Notes: generated by a model not told the origin, from the sequence alone. Shown: positions 35,101-45,749, counted from the stretch's first letter. The stretch: 64,000 nt of DNA from Antedon mediterranea (GCF_964355755.1 NC_092672.1:9606501-9670500), one strand, 5' to 3'. A program made the numbers and translations.

Positions 35101-38100
35101 TTTACTGTAAAGACTGGGTTCGCTAATAATAATAATAATTTTTGCGTCAGGACAATGCTTCGATAACCACTGGTCTTAAAAGAATTAATTTTTGTCTCAA
35201 ATTTGTCATATATGTATTTTTGTACACTTGAAGAATAATATCACTTTTGATATTTGACCTCAATGTTCACTCACCGAATAAACGTCGATCTTTAAATAAA
35301 TTCCCCTCAAATAAACGGTGACCATGTCACTCCCATGAAACATCATATGGAATAATTGGCGTCTATTTCCATTAGATTATACCCCCTCCCATTGAATAAA
35401 CAACTTTCTTCCAATAAATGTCCACCTAAAAACCACCTAAACAATAAACAGCCCAGGCCGTTTTTTCAATAAATACGGTACTTTAAATCTAGCACATGTA
35501 GGGTCTAGCGTGCTGTTAAACAGAATAATCGGTTAAAAACGGGTGTTTCGAAACTAGAGACCCGAGACCAGAGACCCAATACAAAAAGGGAGACCAAAAT
35601 ATACGAAAAGGGAGACCCACGTACGAAAAGGGAGACCCCACTATACGAAAAGGGAGACCCCACTATACGAAAAGGGAGACCCTAATATACGAAAAGGGAG
35701 ACCTAAATATACGAAAAGAGAGACCCAATTATACGAAAGGGAGACCCAAATATACAAAATGGGAGACCCAAATATACGAAAAGGGAGACCCACTATAAGA
35801 AAAGGGAGACCCCACTATAAGAAAAGGGAGACCCCACTATACGAAAAGAGAGACCACACTATACGAAAAGGGAGACCCTAATACGAAAAGAGAGACCCAA
35901 ATATAGGTCTCCCTTTTCGTATTGGGTCTCGTGTCAGGTCTCTGGTATCGGGTCTCTAGTTTCGAAACACCCGTTAAAAACAGATGATTTCATTTTTACA
36001 GAAACCGGTCCTATATATTTGTCTACTTTTGGATGGGGGGGAGGGGGGGGGGTAGTTGACCGGGGGTTAGTTACCCGGGGGTTAGTTGTCCTAAGGGGGA
36101 GGTTGTCCGGGGGGTTGTTATCCTAAGGGGGTAGCTGTCCTAAGGGGGTAGTTGTCCGGGGGGTAGTTGTCCTAAGGGGGTAGTTGTCCGGGTGGTAAAC
36201 ATCCGGGGGGTAACTGTCTAGGGGGTAGGTGTCCTAGAACCGCAAATGGCAATTAAAAAAATTAGCGTCAAAAAGGTCACAAATCCTATAAACTTTGAAC
36301 ATTGAACAGGATTTTTTTTTGTCAGAAAAATGATACTAGAGTACACATCAATATCAATTAGCAATTCTCTCTCTTTTAAAACAAAATATTTATGTTTTAA
36401 AATTATAAAATAGGTCCTATGAGTAGATATATATATAATATATATAAATAGGCACAGAACAAATTATAAACTTAAACCACTTGGTGATATATGTATATAT
36501 ATATAAACACATTAGGCATAGAACAATAATTCTAAACAGAAATTTAATTAATGAATTTGAAACGATAAGATGAAGAAATCTGTGAGAATGCAAAAAAAAA
36601 CGCCCCAACCAAGATTCGAACCTGGACCTTCTGCTTGATATGCAAATGTCCTAACCATTAGACCACTGGGGCTTTCATGTATATATATATATATATATAT
36701 TATGCCGCTCTCCAATCAAATTTGAACAATACCATAATAAACCCCAGTGGTCTATAGGTTAGGACATTTGCATATTATCAAGCAGAAGGTTGCGACTTTG
36801 AAACCTGGTTGGGGCGGCTTTTTCTCATTCTCACAGCTTTATCTTTATCGTTTCAAATTAATTAATATTCAGAATTATCACTGAATATTATATACTTTAC
36901 AAAGAGATAATTCTGAAACTGAACACTCTTTTACCTTTACAGCATGACACAAAATAAGTTCTTTGAAGTAATTGTAACATATTTCTAAGTTATCAAATGG
37001 TGTTTCTGTAGCAAAAATAAAATCACATTTTAGTAATAATGAATAATTAGACTTTTAGAGTTATTTTATCTTTATTTCATCCAAAAACCAATGAGTTGGA
37101 TACCAATCTTATCACAGCTTTAACCCAGCCCAGAGTTGTATGGTAGTTGGAATGTTGGCGGTGTATTCTCAAGCTCAAGTTTAATCTCACCGACTAATTT
37201 AGCCTATATTCAGAAATCAGATTCTATTGTTAAACTTGAGTATAATCCAACCCTTTAACATATTTATCCCAAGGCACTATACTCTATCACACTGGACTTA
37301 ATTTCTTCAAATTGACTAAGTCCAATCCTGGCTACAATTCCCTCAGGGTTAAACCAAACCACTGCCTGTCCAGTAGAACTTGCTACGGTACAACTACAAC
37401 TAATCACGCTGGCTAAAAAGTCTAATCTGAATGTGCGACTTGGGTAAACAGTGCGAACAATGGTTAAATAAACCAATAACCTCGGGTAAAATTACCTTGA
37501 TTAAATTTACCTTTTTTCAAGTCCAGTGCAAACAAGTCTTTAGTAAAAGTAGTATTTATCATTATTCTTTATACATTTCACTATAATGTGAAATTCTTTG
37601 ATTCTCATTAGAATGCGACTTACCTGTGCATACCTCATGTGTCTTCTTCACAATAGAAAAAAACGCTGATGTTTGTTCTTTGGAAAAATGATGGTCAATA
37701 GCAAATTGAAGTGTGTAATAGAACAAGTCTAACACTATGGCAGACCGGTAGTTATCATGCCAATCAGCTAAGCCAAAAGACTCTGCTATAAAACTATAAA
37801 GAGTACAAAAATTATTTATACATATTGCAACCAAGATTACAAAAAAACATTGAAATATGTGAGCTAGTCTAAGTTCTAGACCATGTTTCGAATTAATATT
37901 AGTAAAAAACATAAAAAAAACAATTTCAAATAGTATTGTTGATTATTACCTCTGTATTTCTTCCATAGAAGTGCAATTTATTATTGTATCCATGTGCGTC
38001 ATGGTAAGATCAGCCCTAAATTAAAAAAAAAATATTATTCAATTTTTTTTTTGAATGGTCTTGTTTTTTTATACTTTAAGCCTGGTTCCTATTAAAATCG

Positions 38101-40642
38101 CTACAGCGTTTCCATTAAAATCGCTACACGCACAGATGTCGCCGACGCAATCGGGAAGGCTCCCTGATTCATCGCAGTCAAATCGGCAAAGTTCAATCAT
38201 GTTCAACTTTGCCGATTGTGTCGGCGATGATTCGTATACACGTACCAAAGAATATTTAGCGCTCGCGTACTAGATCCCCGATAAATTCTAGCGTTTCCAT
38301 AGAATCGCTACGCTCTGTTGTGTTGCGATTTTATGGAAACCAGGCTTTATGTAGCCAGTTGACTTCTGTTCTAATTTTTTTTATTATATAATTGCTAGCT
38401 TATTATTACAGACAGAGAAAATTTTCATTTAAAAATTTTGTTTAGCAATATTGCTAATCAAACTGATTTTTAAGTCGAGAAACATAGTTTTGTATAAGTA
38501 TTTTTTGCTACACAATTTTCAAAATGTGTAGCAATAAGGTTGTTTTGTATAGCTTTTTGCTATGCTACACTGGCGAAAATGTTCCCTGACAGAGGTTCAA
38601 TATTAGCCTAATTATTTAAAATAGGCATATAAAATACTGCAGAATGAAAAAGCAACAAAAAACAAGTCAAATTTGCTAGCCTTACTAGGCCTAGAGTAGT
38701 AGCAGGCTATACATACATACAAAAAAGTAGAACATTTGACCTTTATTTACTTACCATATACAAATTATAGCTTTATGTTCTTTTGTAGGCTGTAAATAGA
38801 ACAAAATAGAAATAGAATTTAAACTAGAATTTAATTTGTCACTTTGATGAATTATAGGTGGTCAGTTTGACAAATTTTTATTTGATTTAATTAAAAAAAA
38901 TGATGCATGTACGTTTAAATATGATCGCAAAATGCCATGACCTGATGCATGCTTATACTATAGTCCTGAAGTTTGCCTATTGTGTGTGATATACTAGAAT
39001 ATACAGTATACTGTAATATAGCATAGGTGATGAAATTACGGGACCCAAATATGTTCAAATATTTCGATACAATTTCTTTATCAAAATCACTCACAATTTC
39101 GAAAGATAATGATTTACCTTTTGTTTAACAAATTTTTTTTGTTTGCATTTAGAATACATAGCTTTTTATCTAGACAAAGACTACAACGCCCATAAGCGGC
39201 GTTCTTAGTGGAGGAATATTTAATTACTTTCCATTTAATTGTGAACACTACGTCATTACTTTTCAAAGACCATACGTACTTTGAGAGCTCGGATTCTTTA
39301 CTGTACGTTTCTTTTTTGAAAGATTTCTTGTGATTGTTAAACCTAGTTTTAAACTGCCCACCCGTCATACCAATATATGTCTTAGTTTCGTTATTGGTTA
39401 TGACGTCGGCGGAGTAGACAATTTCAGATGCGAGGCATATTTTTACCGGAGAAATCTTATGTAGGAGAATTTTACAGTAGGCGGAGCTATGCACTCTCGG
39501 AGTGGCTTTCTAGTTTACACATTTTTTTCACTTTTAACGTGCTCGCATAGATTTGAAGTCGGAATGAACTCAAATCCGGTAAATGTACTAACTAGCCTAG
39601 AAGGAAGATGAGTAGAAATGCGCAAGTATCGGGCACGTAATCTTTCAAACACGCAAATGGCCTACTAGGCCTAGGCCTAATTCATGTTCTAACTTGATAA
39701 AAACATAATTTTAAGCATTTTAAATTGTTTACATGCGATAACCTTTTGTAAGTATGCGTACATTTTTAACTGCTAATTAATATTTTTACCATCTAGTCTC
39801 TTGAATTTGAATTGATTAACCTGATCTGAAACTGAAGTTTATGTAGGCTAGGCTAGGCCTGGACTGCGGGCATAGACTAGCTAGGCTATAGCGAATTTAA
39901 TTGATAGTAGGGCATAGCCTAGCTAGGCTCTAGGCCTCTCTAGTACTTAGTTAGTAGCTAGGGCCTAGCCTAGAACTACTATCTAGCCTAGGCGCGGCCT
40001 AGCCTACTAGGGCCTTACCTATAGGCCTACTAGAGTAGTAGAGCAAACATGACATCCTATATAATAAAATAAAGGCCTACTAGGCCTAGCCTCTACACTA
40101 GACAAGCCAGGAGAGAGGCCTAGTTAGCCTAGCCTAGCTAGGCCTAGCCTATCTATGTGGGATGACTACCTAAGTATGTGATTACGATTTAAGGAGATAT
40201 GATTACGATTCAGATTGATTGTGCTTTCACAAAATAGGTAGGCCTAGGCCTAGGCTAGGCCCCATACTAGAGGCCTAGCCTAGCTAGGCTAAGAGGGCCG
40301 CCAATCTTAACTAGACTAGCCTAGGCCTAGCCTTGATTGTGACGTGTATAGCCTATATAGCAGCCTAGCCGGATTCCCGCCTAGCCTTCTTGGCCTCCGA
40401 GTCCTAGACTAGGTCTAGTAGTAGGCTAGGCTAGGTAGGCCGGCCTACGTAGGCTAATTAATAACTTTAATAAACTAAAAAGAGGTCTTGCTGCATCTTG
40501 TTTATGGTGGGATAAATTAATCCATTTTTACCTGAGAAACTTTCGGCAAATCTTGAGGCATAGCCATAGTGGTGAATGAAGTATCGTTTTTTAAAAGGAA
40601 GTTACTTTGTTCGCCTTTTAGGCTTTGGTGGTAATTGTACAT
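29132..40642 (-). CDS. CFAP119: CFAP119/CCDC189-like cilia and flagella protein
   Basis: Eight exons on the minus strand: 40642-40532, 38789-38755, 38015-37950, 37793-37624, 37005-36935, 34544-34367, 32677-32582 and 29340-29132; 936 nt, 311 residues, every phase consistent. The core reads ICIWADLTMTHMDTI, then LADWHDNYRSAIVLDLFYYT, HHFSKEQTSAFFSIVKKTHE, NYFKELILCHAVKRPPWSV and TTYFKHYKLYKYAFTPLVKL, the pattern I associate with the CFAP119 (CCDC189, C16orf93) family of axonemal proteins. An acidic stretch follows, then a C-terminal coiled-coil region (about 245-290) and a basic tail ending KSKKK. Length is near that of vertebrate CFAP119. The start at 40642 is the first ATG of the open exon; an internal ATG nearby is possible. 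It is convergent with the MASP gene, and a fragment of its last exon is duplicated at 22424-22580. The 11.5-kb span is mostly transposon-filled introns. Confidence 0.85.
29614..29856 (+). pseudogene. LINE ORF2 C-terminal fragment
   Basis: An 80-residue frame contains KVKRPVGRPKTTW followed by a helix and ESWKRLAYAM, typical of the extreme C-terminus of some non-LTR retrotransposon ORFs (PRGRPKTTW..D motif). It is followed by a short GATGATGAT tract like a 3' microsatellite tail. The RT domain is absent, so this is a 5'-truncated relic. Confidence 0.65.
30111..30956 (+). mobile_element. Harbinger-like relic with broken Myb/SANT-like gene and ATACCGTATTTT repeats
   Basis: The left end has GGCCCTGTTTCTGCTGC and the right end GCAGCAGAAACAGGCCC, with further copies of the end at 29926 and 30182. 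Inside are many copies of ATACCGTATTTT (about 30010-30335 and 30885-30935). A coding relic at 30428-30690 starts MWSEDVTVF, has DNHIYKAISKK, then after a frame change EYGIDLSPKQVNSK and LRKQYNIAKDNNSG, the signature of the Myb/SANT-like partner of Harbinger transposases. Stops and frame changes show it is dead. Confidence 0.7.
31166..32403. other. Intron DNA of the CFAP119-like gene, no gene seen
   Basis: AT-rich. Three loosely similar blocks near 31200-31330, 31430-31540 and 31850-31940 share words such as CTACGCCCTTTTAGA/CTACGCCCTTTTCA and look like old degenerate repeats. Confidence 0.4.
32404..32554. mobile_element. MITE of the AGCTCTGTCTACACTATC family, copy 3
   Basis: Ends AGCTCTGTTTACACTAT and ATAGTGTAGACAGAGC are flanked by TTA (32401-32403, 32555-32557). 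The interior matches the copies at 9942 and 10247. It lies 25 bp from exon 7 of the CFAP119-like gene. Confidence 0.85.
33451..33501 (-). ncRNA. Hammerhead ribozyme, minimal type I, Penelope/retrozyme-like
   Basis: Read on the minus strand: stem I GTCTC (33500-33496), core CTGATGA (33495-33489), stem II GTGAGT/ACTCAC with a 6-nt loop (33488-33471), core GAAA (33470-33467), a 3-bp stem III A-U/C-G/A-U with loop AGCC (33467-33458), then H17 = A (33457) and stem I GAGAC (33456-33452). Every conserved core base of a hammerhead is present and the predicted cut is between 33457 and 33456. The tiny stem III is typical of hammerheads in Penelope-like elements and animal retrozymes. It sits in a unit of about 290 bp bounded by (TA)n tracts (33333-33356 and 33635-33650). 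Confidence 0.88.
33706..34109. mobile_element. Foldback MITE with TTA target duplication
   Basis: Ends AGGCAGGCCCATTTACACTAG and CTAGTGTAAATGGGCCT are flanked by TTA (33703-33705, 34110-34112). The element is nearly palindromic throughout, with inner arms AATCAAATGACGTCATGA and TCATGACGTCATTTGATT. Non-coding, Harbinger-like by its target site. Confidence 0.8.
34573..36235. mobile_element. Foldback element with inverted minisatellite arms (TU-like)
   Basis: The left arm (about 34590-34880) is a tandem array of a 14-15 bp unit like CCCCCGGACAACTAC. The right arm (about 36035-36230) is the same unit in reverse orientation (GGGGGTAGTTGTCC). A second palindromic unit (35537-35985) is nested between. 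There is no coding capacity. Terminal inverted repeats made of roughly 15-bp tandem units are the hallmark of sea-urchin TU foldback elements; the assignment here is by architecture only. The left arm starts about 30 bp from the exon 6 acceptor of the CFAP119-like gene. The G-rich strand could form quadruplexes. Confidence 0.75.
35537..35985. repeat. Nested foldback with 21-bp minisatellite
   Basis: Inverted arms of about 60 bp (GGGTGTTTCGAAACTAGAGA at the left, mirrored at 35925-35985) flank about 15 copies of a 19-22 bp unit like ACGAAAAGGGAGACCC. The repeat unit also occurs inside the arms, so the array probably grew from the arm sequence. Confidence 0.85.
36601..36672 (-). tRNA. tRNA-like gene, anticodon AUC (Asp type by codon), possibly pseudogene
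   Basis: A full cloverleaf can be drawn: acceptor GCCCCAG/TTGGGGC, D arm GTCT..GGAC, anticodon stem TTTGC/GCAGA with loop ATATCAA, T arm CCAGG TTCGAAT CTTGG, discriminator G. The A box (TGGTCTAATGGTTAGG) and B box (GGTTCGAATC) are good. The transcript runs straight into nine T residues, a pol III terminator. The loop gives anticodon AUC; eukaryotic tRNA-Asp normally has GUC, so this may be a mutated or tRNA-derived repeat copy. Confidence 0.65.
36741..36816 (+). tRNA. Degenerate tRNA-like copy, pseudogene
   Basis: Inverted copy of the neighbouring tRNA-like gene. It keeps the CCCCAGTGGTCTA start and the acceptor 3' side, but has two extra bases in the anticodon loop and a damaged B box (GCGACTTTGAAAC). 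TTTTT follows at the 3' end. Confidence 0.6.
38079..38346. mobile_element. Harbinger-type MITE sharing the AGCCTGGTT end
   Basis: Ends AGCCTGGTTCC and GGAAACCAGGCT match the first bases of the autonomous element at 2780-8363 and are flanked by TTA (38076-38078, 38347-38349). The interior contains a hairpin (TCGGCAAAGTTCAA.. mirrored) and inverted TCGCTAC/GTAGCGA words. It could be mobilised by the intact transposase. Confidence 0.85.
39114..39494 (-). pseudogene. GIY-YIG endonuclease fragment of a Penelope-like element
   Basis: The 126-residue frame carries EIVYSADVITNN, KTYIGMTGGQFKTRFNNH and SELSKYVWSL, then GRCSLCLDKKLCIL and LLNKR. This is the GIY-YIG nuclease module with its Cys knuckle found at the C-terminus of Penelope-like retroelements. 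No RT domain is visible upstream, so it is a fragment. It is on the same strand as the hammerhead at 33.45 kb, 5.6 kb away. Confidence 0.8.
39655..40470. repeat. CTAGGCCTAG-rich cryptically simple DNA
   Basis: Most of this stretch consists of overlapping TAGGCCTA, CCTAGCCTAG and GGCTAGGC words without fixed period. The same words appear in smaller clusters throughout the window. The origin is unknown; it lies in the first intron and just 3' of exon 1 of the CFAP119-like gene. Confidence 0.8.
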
Positions 40643-40904
40643 ATATTTATTGTTGCCGTAGTAATCACGTGAACTATGGGAAATAGTATGGCACGCCGAC
40701 AAATAGACAGGCAGCCCAGAGACATTTGGTTAGATGAGCTAGGCCTAGGTACCAATACCTGACTATTTCAGTGTTTTGGGGGGTCACTTGAAGTCAATGA
40801 AAATGGGAGTCTGCCGGGTACCCTCGGCTGCGTCTAGACCGGGGGGACCCCGAAACGTGCTAAAAAATCGACCCAAGTTAGATGAGACTGAGAGAGATAC
40901 CACG

Positions 40905-43089
40905 CAGTGGCGTATCCAGGATTTTGAAGTTGGGGGGGGCCGGGAATTGCCAATTTGCCGACAAAATTGGTGTACATACACGACGTCTCTGATCAAGGAT
41001 TACATAGTCATATTGTCTTATATCCGGGGATAACGATGCAAAATTAAAACCAAACCAACATTATCTGTTTAGATGTTGTAGGCCTATTCATATTACAATA
41101 AAGAAAGAATTAGGAAAATCTGATTTGTAGTTTTCGAAATATAGGGTCTAAAACATCGCCGAAAATGATCGTTTTTAGCCACGAAAGAAGTAAAACAATT
41201 TGCGGCCTCAGTCGACAATTCTATTAACTACGCCATTTTTGGTTAAAATAATTACATATAATTACGTTTTTTAGTAATTTATTTTATATATCACCATTGG
41301 AAATATCAATAAAACATGTTATTAAATGCTTATAAAATATATAAAGTTGTTTACTTAACGGAATTCGGACAAATTCATTGCTCTAACTTTGTGTAGGTAA
41401 CGATCAGAGAGATTCATGCTACACGCGCGAGAGAGAAAACATTCCGCTGCGGGTGATTCGCATCCACCAATCAAATCAGCTAGAATCCTAAATCATTCAA
41501 CCGTGAGCAATGCCAATCGCGAAAAAGCTCAGCTTTGATTGGCTTACGATGACATCATATCACAAAATGGTGGTTTTGTAGTTGAGCCTCACGGAATATT
41601 CTGTTCCAAAAATGAAATACATGGATATTTTTTATGGTATATGTGCTTTTTCTTTAAACATTTTGAATAATAAAGGCCTCATATCGAGAAAAAAAACCGG
41701 GTTTTTTGCACTAAATATAAATAATTTATATCTTAGACAAAAAAGCACATGGCATGTGGAACTATATAATCTCTTAGCGTAGGAAGACATACAAATCCCA
41801 GGTCATGAGAGGCTCAACTGCATGCAAAAACAAGGTTTTAGGGTAAGGTCAGGTCAAAGACTTTTGAGTAAACAATCTACCGCGTACGGCCGTACGTACG
41901 TGCTACACATTTTTTACGTGTTTCGTTAGATGTAATGAAAATAAAAAATAGTTGATCTGAAGGGATCAATGATGATATGATATGTAAATAAACAAACACT
42001 CAAAAGAATTATGTTTACAGTTCAATTATTGTCAGAATGAATAGAATAAATTTTTTTCCCCGGCACCTTTGTTTGCCGACGGCCGCGATGATGTGCCGAC
42101 GGAAACGAAATCAGGGGGGGCCCGGGCCGCGATTTTTTTTTTCGTACATAAGTTGGGGACCCCCTCATGAAACGTCACAAAATAAACATGAATAATTCAT
42201 CAGTTAAATTTTCTTGTTCCGTGTGCACCCAAGCGTATAGCAACAAGAAGTGATTACACAAGTGCGGTACGATTCTAGGCCTATCTCCGCTGTTGTTGCG
42301 GCGTGCGATTTCATAGAAGAATAATCAGCCTTTAGTTTATGGTGTTTTTAATATATTTTTTTACTAAAGAAGTACGTGTTAAAACTATAGTTTCTATTAA
42401 TACTATTAGGCCTAATTATTAGTCTCTAAACCCATGTCTATTCTAGTACCGTAGTAGCTAGCTGTGTGGGTGTGTGTGACGTGTGTGTGTGTTAGGTATG
42501 ACCAAAGATAGTTACACTTACTATCTTTGGTATGACACAATCCGAGTAATAAGTCAGCAAAATTAAACAATAAACATTACACAAAAATACATTTTCATTC
42601 TCGTGGGTCAAATCTTCCCATCTCATGTGTTCATATACGCGCATTTTTAAAGTTCCTTTGAGTACATGCATATTGTTTGATAATAAAATAGCAGAATTAA
42701 AAAAATACAGTACACAAATTATACACATTCTTTATTCTTGTGGGTCTAAGCTTTCTTTGGGCTATGTCCAGTGAATTAGGCCTACTACTTAGTTTAATGT
42801 CTTGCCGTACTTGCCTAGCTGTCGATTAACCTCGACTCGACACATTTTGTGTGAAGAAGAGTGCGCGAAGGCAATCACGTGAATTGACTTATAATCCTAG
42901 GCCTACTGTAGAAAGTATCGTATCGCAGTTGTGTAATCACTTCTTGTTGCTATACGCTTGGGTGCACACGGAACAACAAATTTAACTGATGAATTATTCA
43001 TGTTTATTTTGTGACGTTTCATGAAGGGGTCCCCAACTTATGTACGAAAAAAAAAATCGCGCCCGGGCCCCCTACTGGATACGCCACTG
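40905..43089. mobile_element. hAT-like composite element, ends CAGTGGCGTATCCAG
   Basis: The left end CAGTGGCGTATCCAG (40905) and right end CTGGATACGCCACTG (43089) are exact inverted repeats of a type common in hAT elements. No matching 8-bp target duplication is seen, so the two ends may belong to different insertions. Inside lies the long-TIR unit 42118-43070. No transposase was recognised. Confidence 0.6.
42118..43070. repeat. Long-TIR foldback unit, copy 1
   Basis: 42130-42280 is mirrored by 42930-43065, including CTCATGAAACGTCACAAAAT and AGCGTATAGCAACAAGAAG. A second member of the same family is at 52045-53225. A 12-bp-stem hairpin (ACCAAAGATAGT..ACTATCTTTGGT) lies near 42500-42530. Confidence 0.85.
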
Positions 43090-43689
43090 AAGAGGGGACT
43101 TGTATTGATTGATAGGATGTCAGGAGAAGAGTGTTGCGATCCCACAGTTATTTCTTTACTTGGTCACTAATGACCTACTTTTTGAATAGAATGTCAATAA
43201 GCTTGCAATTTAGGGACAATCTTTGTATACTGTATATTCAGAAACAAAAAGCATATAAATGTATCTTTCTTATATATTTCTTTTTTCTAGGCAACACTTA
43301 TTCTTATTTAACGCCGCTGTTCGTTTATCTCTGTCCTTCAGAATCAGAATATGCCATTAACATTCTTCTTCCCGATAATAATCAATTAGTTCTGTAGACA
43401 ATTTTAATTTTGCCATTCTGATTTTATCTGAACTGTGCTAAAAGCAAGTGTATTCACTGGTCACCAAACCAAGAATGTTAATTGTCCTGTGGCTGTACTG
43501 TACAGTACCCCATGTAGGTCACTAGTAGCCCCAATGGGATTAATAATAATAAATAAACAACCTGTTTATCTATAATTATATATAAATATATAATATATTT
43601 GATTGATTATGACTTTTAATAACACTTTATAATCTTTGTATTCTATGGAACGCCGTTTACGCAACATTTCGATGATATGAATTTTATGA

Positions 43690-43905
43690 CGCGATATGTG
43701 AATGAAATGCATCGATATGAATTGAATGGCGTGATATATGAATGAAATGTTTTGAATTGAATGCTTTGAATTGAATGTTTTGAATGAAATGTTTTGAATG
43801 AAATGTTTTGAATTGAATGTTTTGAATAAATGTTTTGAATGAAATGTTTTGAATGAATTGTTTTGAATTAAATGTTTTGAATGAAATGTTTGAATGGAAT
43901 TGAAA
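43690..43905 (+). repeat. Degenerate GAATGAAATGTTTT tandem repeat
   Basis: About 15 irregular units of 11-14 bp such as GAATGAAATGTTTT and GAATTGAATGTTTT. Open frames across it are a by-product of the repeat. Confidence 0.85.
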
Positions 43906-43913
43906 AGTCAACT

Positions 43914-44190
43914 ATTGGCGGCGTATGTCATTCCCGCTCGCGATTTTTTTTCAACCCGGCTTAATAGGCCTAAGCATGGGTACCCTCATCTCCTTTCAAC
44001 GCTGTCATCAATATGAATCCTTTACAGAGACTCCCTAACAGACCTGAAACATTGGAATACATATTTCCGAACCCAGGTCTGTTAGGATTCTCTGTAAAGG
44101 CAGCGTGGAAGAAAGGAGATGAGGGTACCCAGGCTTAGGCCTAAGAGGTTGAGAAAATAATCGCGAGCGAGAATGACATACGCCATCGAA
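43914..44190. mobile_element. Foldback MITE, ends GGCGTATGTCATTC
   Basis: The left end GGCGTATGTCATTCCCGCTCG is mirrored by CGAGCGAGAATGACATACGCC. Inner arms include GGGTACCCTCATCTCCTTTC and its complement, leaving a loop of only about 20 bp. Non-coding. Confidence 0.8.
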
Positions 44191-45099
44191 AAAAACAGTA
44201 ACAATACTGATTACTAAAAAGTTTAACAATATTAATATTTATTTTAACTTGTTTCTTGAAAGAAAAATGTATAAGTTAAATTTTAATATTAATGTACTAG
44301 ATACTATATCTATTTATATCATAGATTAATGTGAGCATTGTAGCATCTCTTTTACTGTAAATTAGTATTATAACTACCTACTACTAGACCTATAAAATAG
44401 ATTGTGAAGTAATTATTGGTCGTGTTGTATTTAAAAAAAAAAAAAAAATTAATTATGGTATAATTAATATTCATATCATCATACTCGTCAGAACAAGTGC
44501 ATAGGTGTGTTATTTGTATACATGTTGCAGACTTCTATATAGAATATTTTATTTTATGATTTTTTTTTCTTTTTACCACAGGGTAATAAAAATCTGCTGT
44601 ACCAAAACACTTTCCTGACCTTGATTGGACTTGCAGTTGATAATGCCGTAAGAACTTGTGATTTTACCCAAGAAATTTAAATACATTTTCAGGTAAATGG
44701 ATTTATAATATCAAAATCTCCTACAATAAAACCTGGTGAATAAGAATGTTTAGTTTTATTTATAATGATATTAAGAGAAACTGTGGCTGATATGATACTT
44801 TTGTTTTTTGGTGCTCAATCTAGTTCCTGGTTGACATTTAATATTTGTTTGTTCTTAGAGTGTATGGTAGCTGAATTATTTTGTCTTGCATAGCTTGTTG
44901 GCTCCTTAACAAACTGCAGCACCTGTTGAAAACAAATTTGCAATGATATAAAATATCAAGGTGCAAGATGTTATATATTTGTCTGTTACTCTACAGTATT
45001 ATTTAATCGGGTCAATTTATGTACAGTATCTTTTATTCACATATTATAAATATTAATATAACACACTATCAAGGAAAAATTATTATTATATATATATTT
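44191..45099. other. AT-rich DNA, nothing recognised
   Basis: No coding signal, RNA gene or clear repeat seen apart from A and T runs. Confidence 0.4.
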
Positions 45100-45570
45100 T
45101 GGTTCCATGTGATGAACACTAATAAAATCAAGCTTATTTGAGCAATTGAATGCTGTTTAATTAAACAGCATTCAATTGCATAATTGCATTCAATTACGTA
45201 ATTTCTGTGATTTTCCCTAAGAGCGTGTTTTTTAATTAAACAGAATTCAATTGCTTAAATAGACTTGATTTTTTCTTGTTTAAGTTTACTTTAGTTCCAT
45301 GTGATGAACACTAATAATTTCATTCAATAAAAATAAATTTAAAGGTACAGTTACGTAATTTCTGTGATTTTTCTTGAGAGCGTGTTTTTTAATTAAACAG
45401 CATTCAATTGCTTAGATAGACCTGATTGTTTCTTGTTTGAGTTTACTTTAGTTCCATGTGATGAACACTAATAATTTCATTCAATAAAAATAAATTTAAA
45501 GGTACAGTTATGAAATTTCTGTGATTTTTCCCTGAGAGCGTGTTTTTTTAGTTAAATAACATTCAATTCA
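45100..45570 (+). repeat. Three tandem copies of a unit of about 165 bp
   Basis: Each unit starts near GTTCCATGTGATGAACACTA (about 45104, 45293 and 45451) and contains GAGAGCGTGTTTT and TAATTAAACAGCATTCAATT. The first unit also has the palindrome around TGCTGTTTAATTAAACAGCA. Confidence 0.85.
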
Positions 45571-45749
45571 AATCTCCATTTTTTAACCACCATGAGTTCG
45601 GGTCCATTTAAACAAGCTGGGCAAGCTGTAAATTGTATTAATCCACTATGTATGCATATTGTTTGTATTATTCAATAATTTTGTAATTAATCGATACCAT
45701 TAATTCCAACAAACAAATGGTAGGGCTACTGAAAATTATTTATGTGGTC

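Larger units (their letters stand above)
36530..36900. repeat. Large imperfect palindrome holding two tRNA-like genes
   Basis: Arms of about 150 bp (36530-36672 and 36741-36890) are reverse complements with scattered differences. They cover both tRNA-like sequences and their 3' flanks (CATTCTCACAG, ATCGTTTCAAATTAATTAAT). The central 65 bp contains a (TA)n tract. Confidence 0.85.

Noticed and set aside
37264-37476. Minus-strand frame between CFAP119-like exons 4 and 5
   Set aside because: Exons 4 and 5 join in phase without it and the sequence has no family features.
43684-43911. Phe/Lys/Ser-rich frame
   Set aside because: By-product of the GAATGAAATGTTTT tandem repeat.
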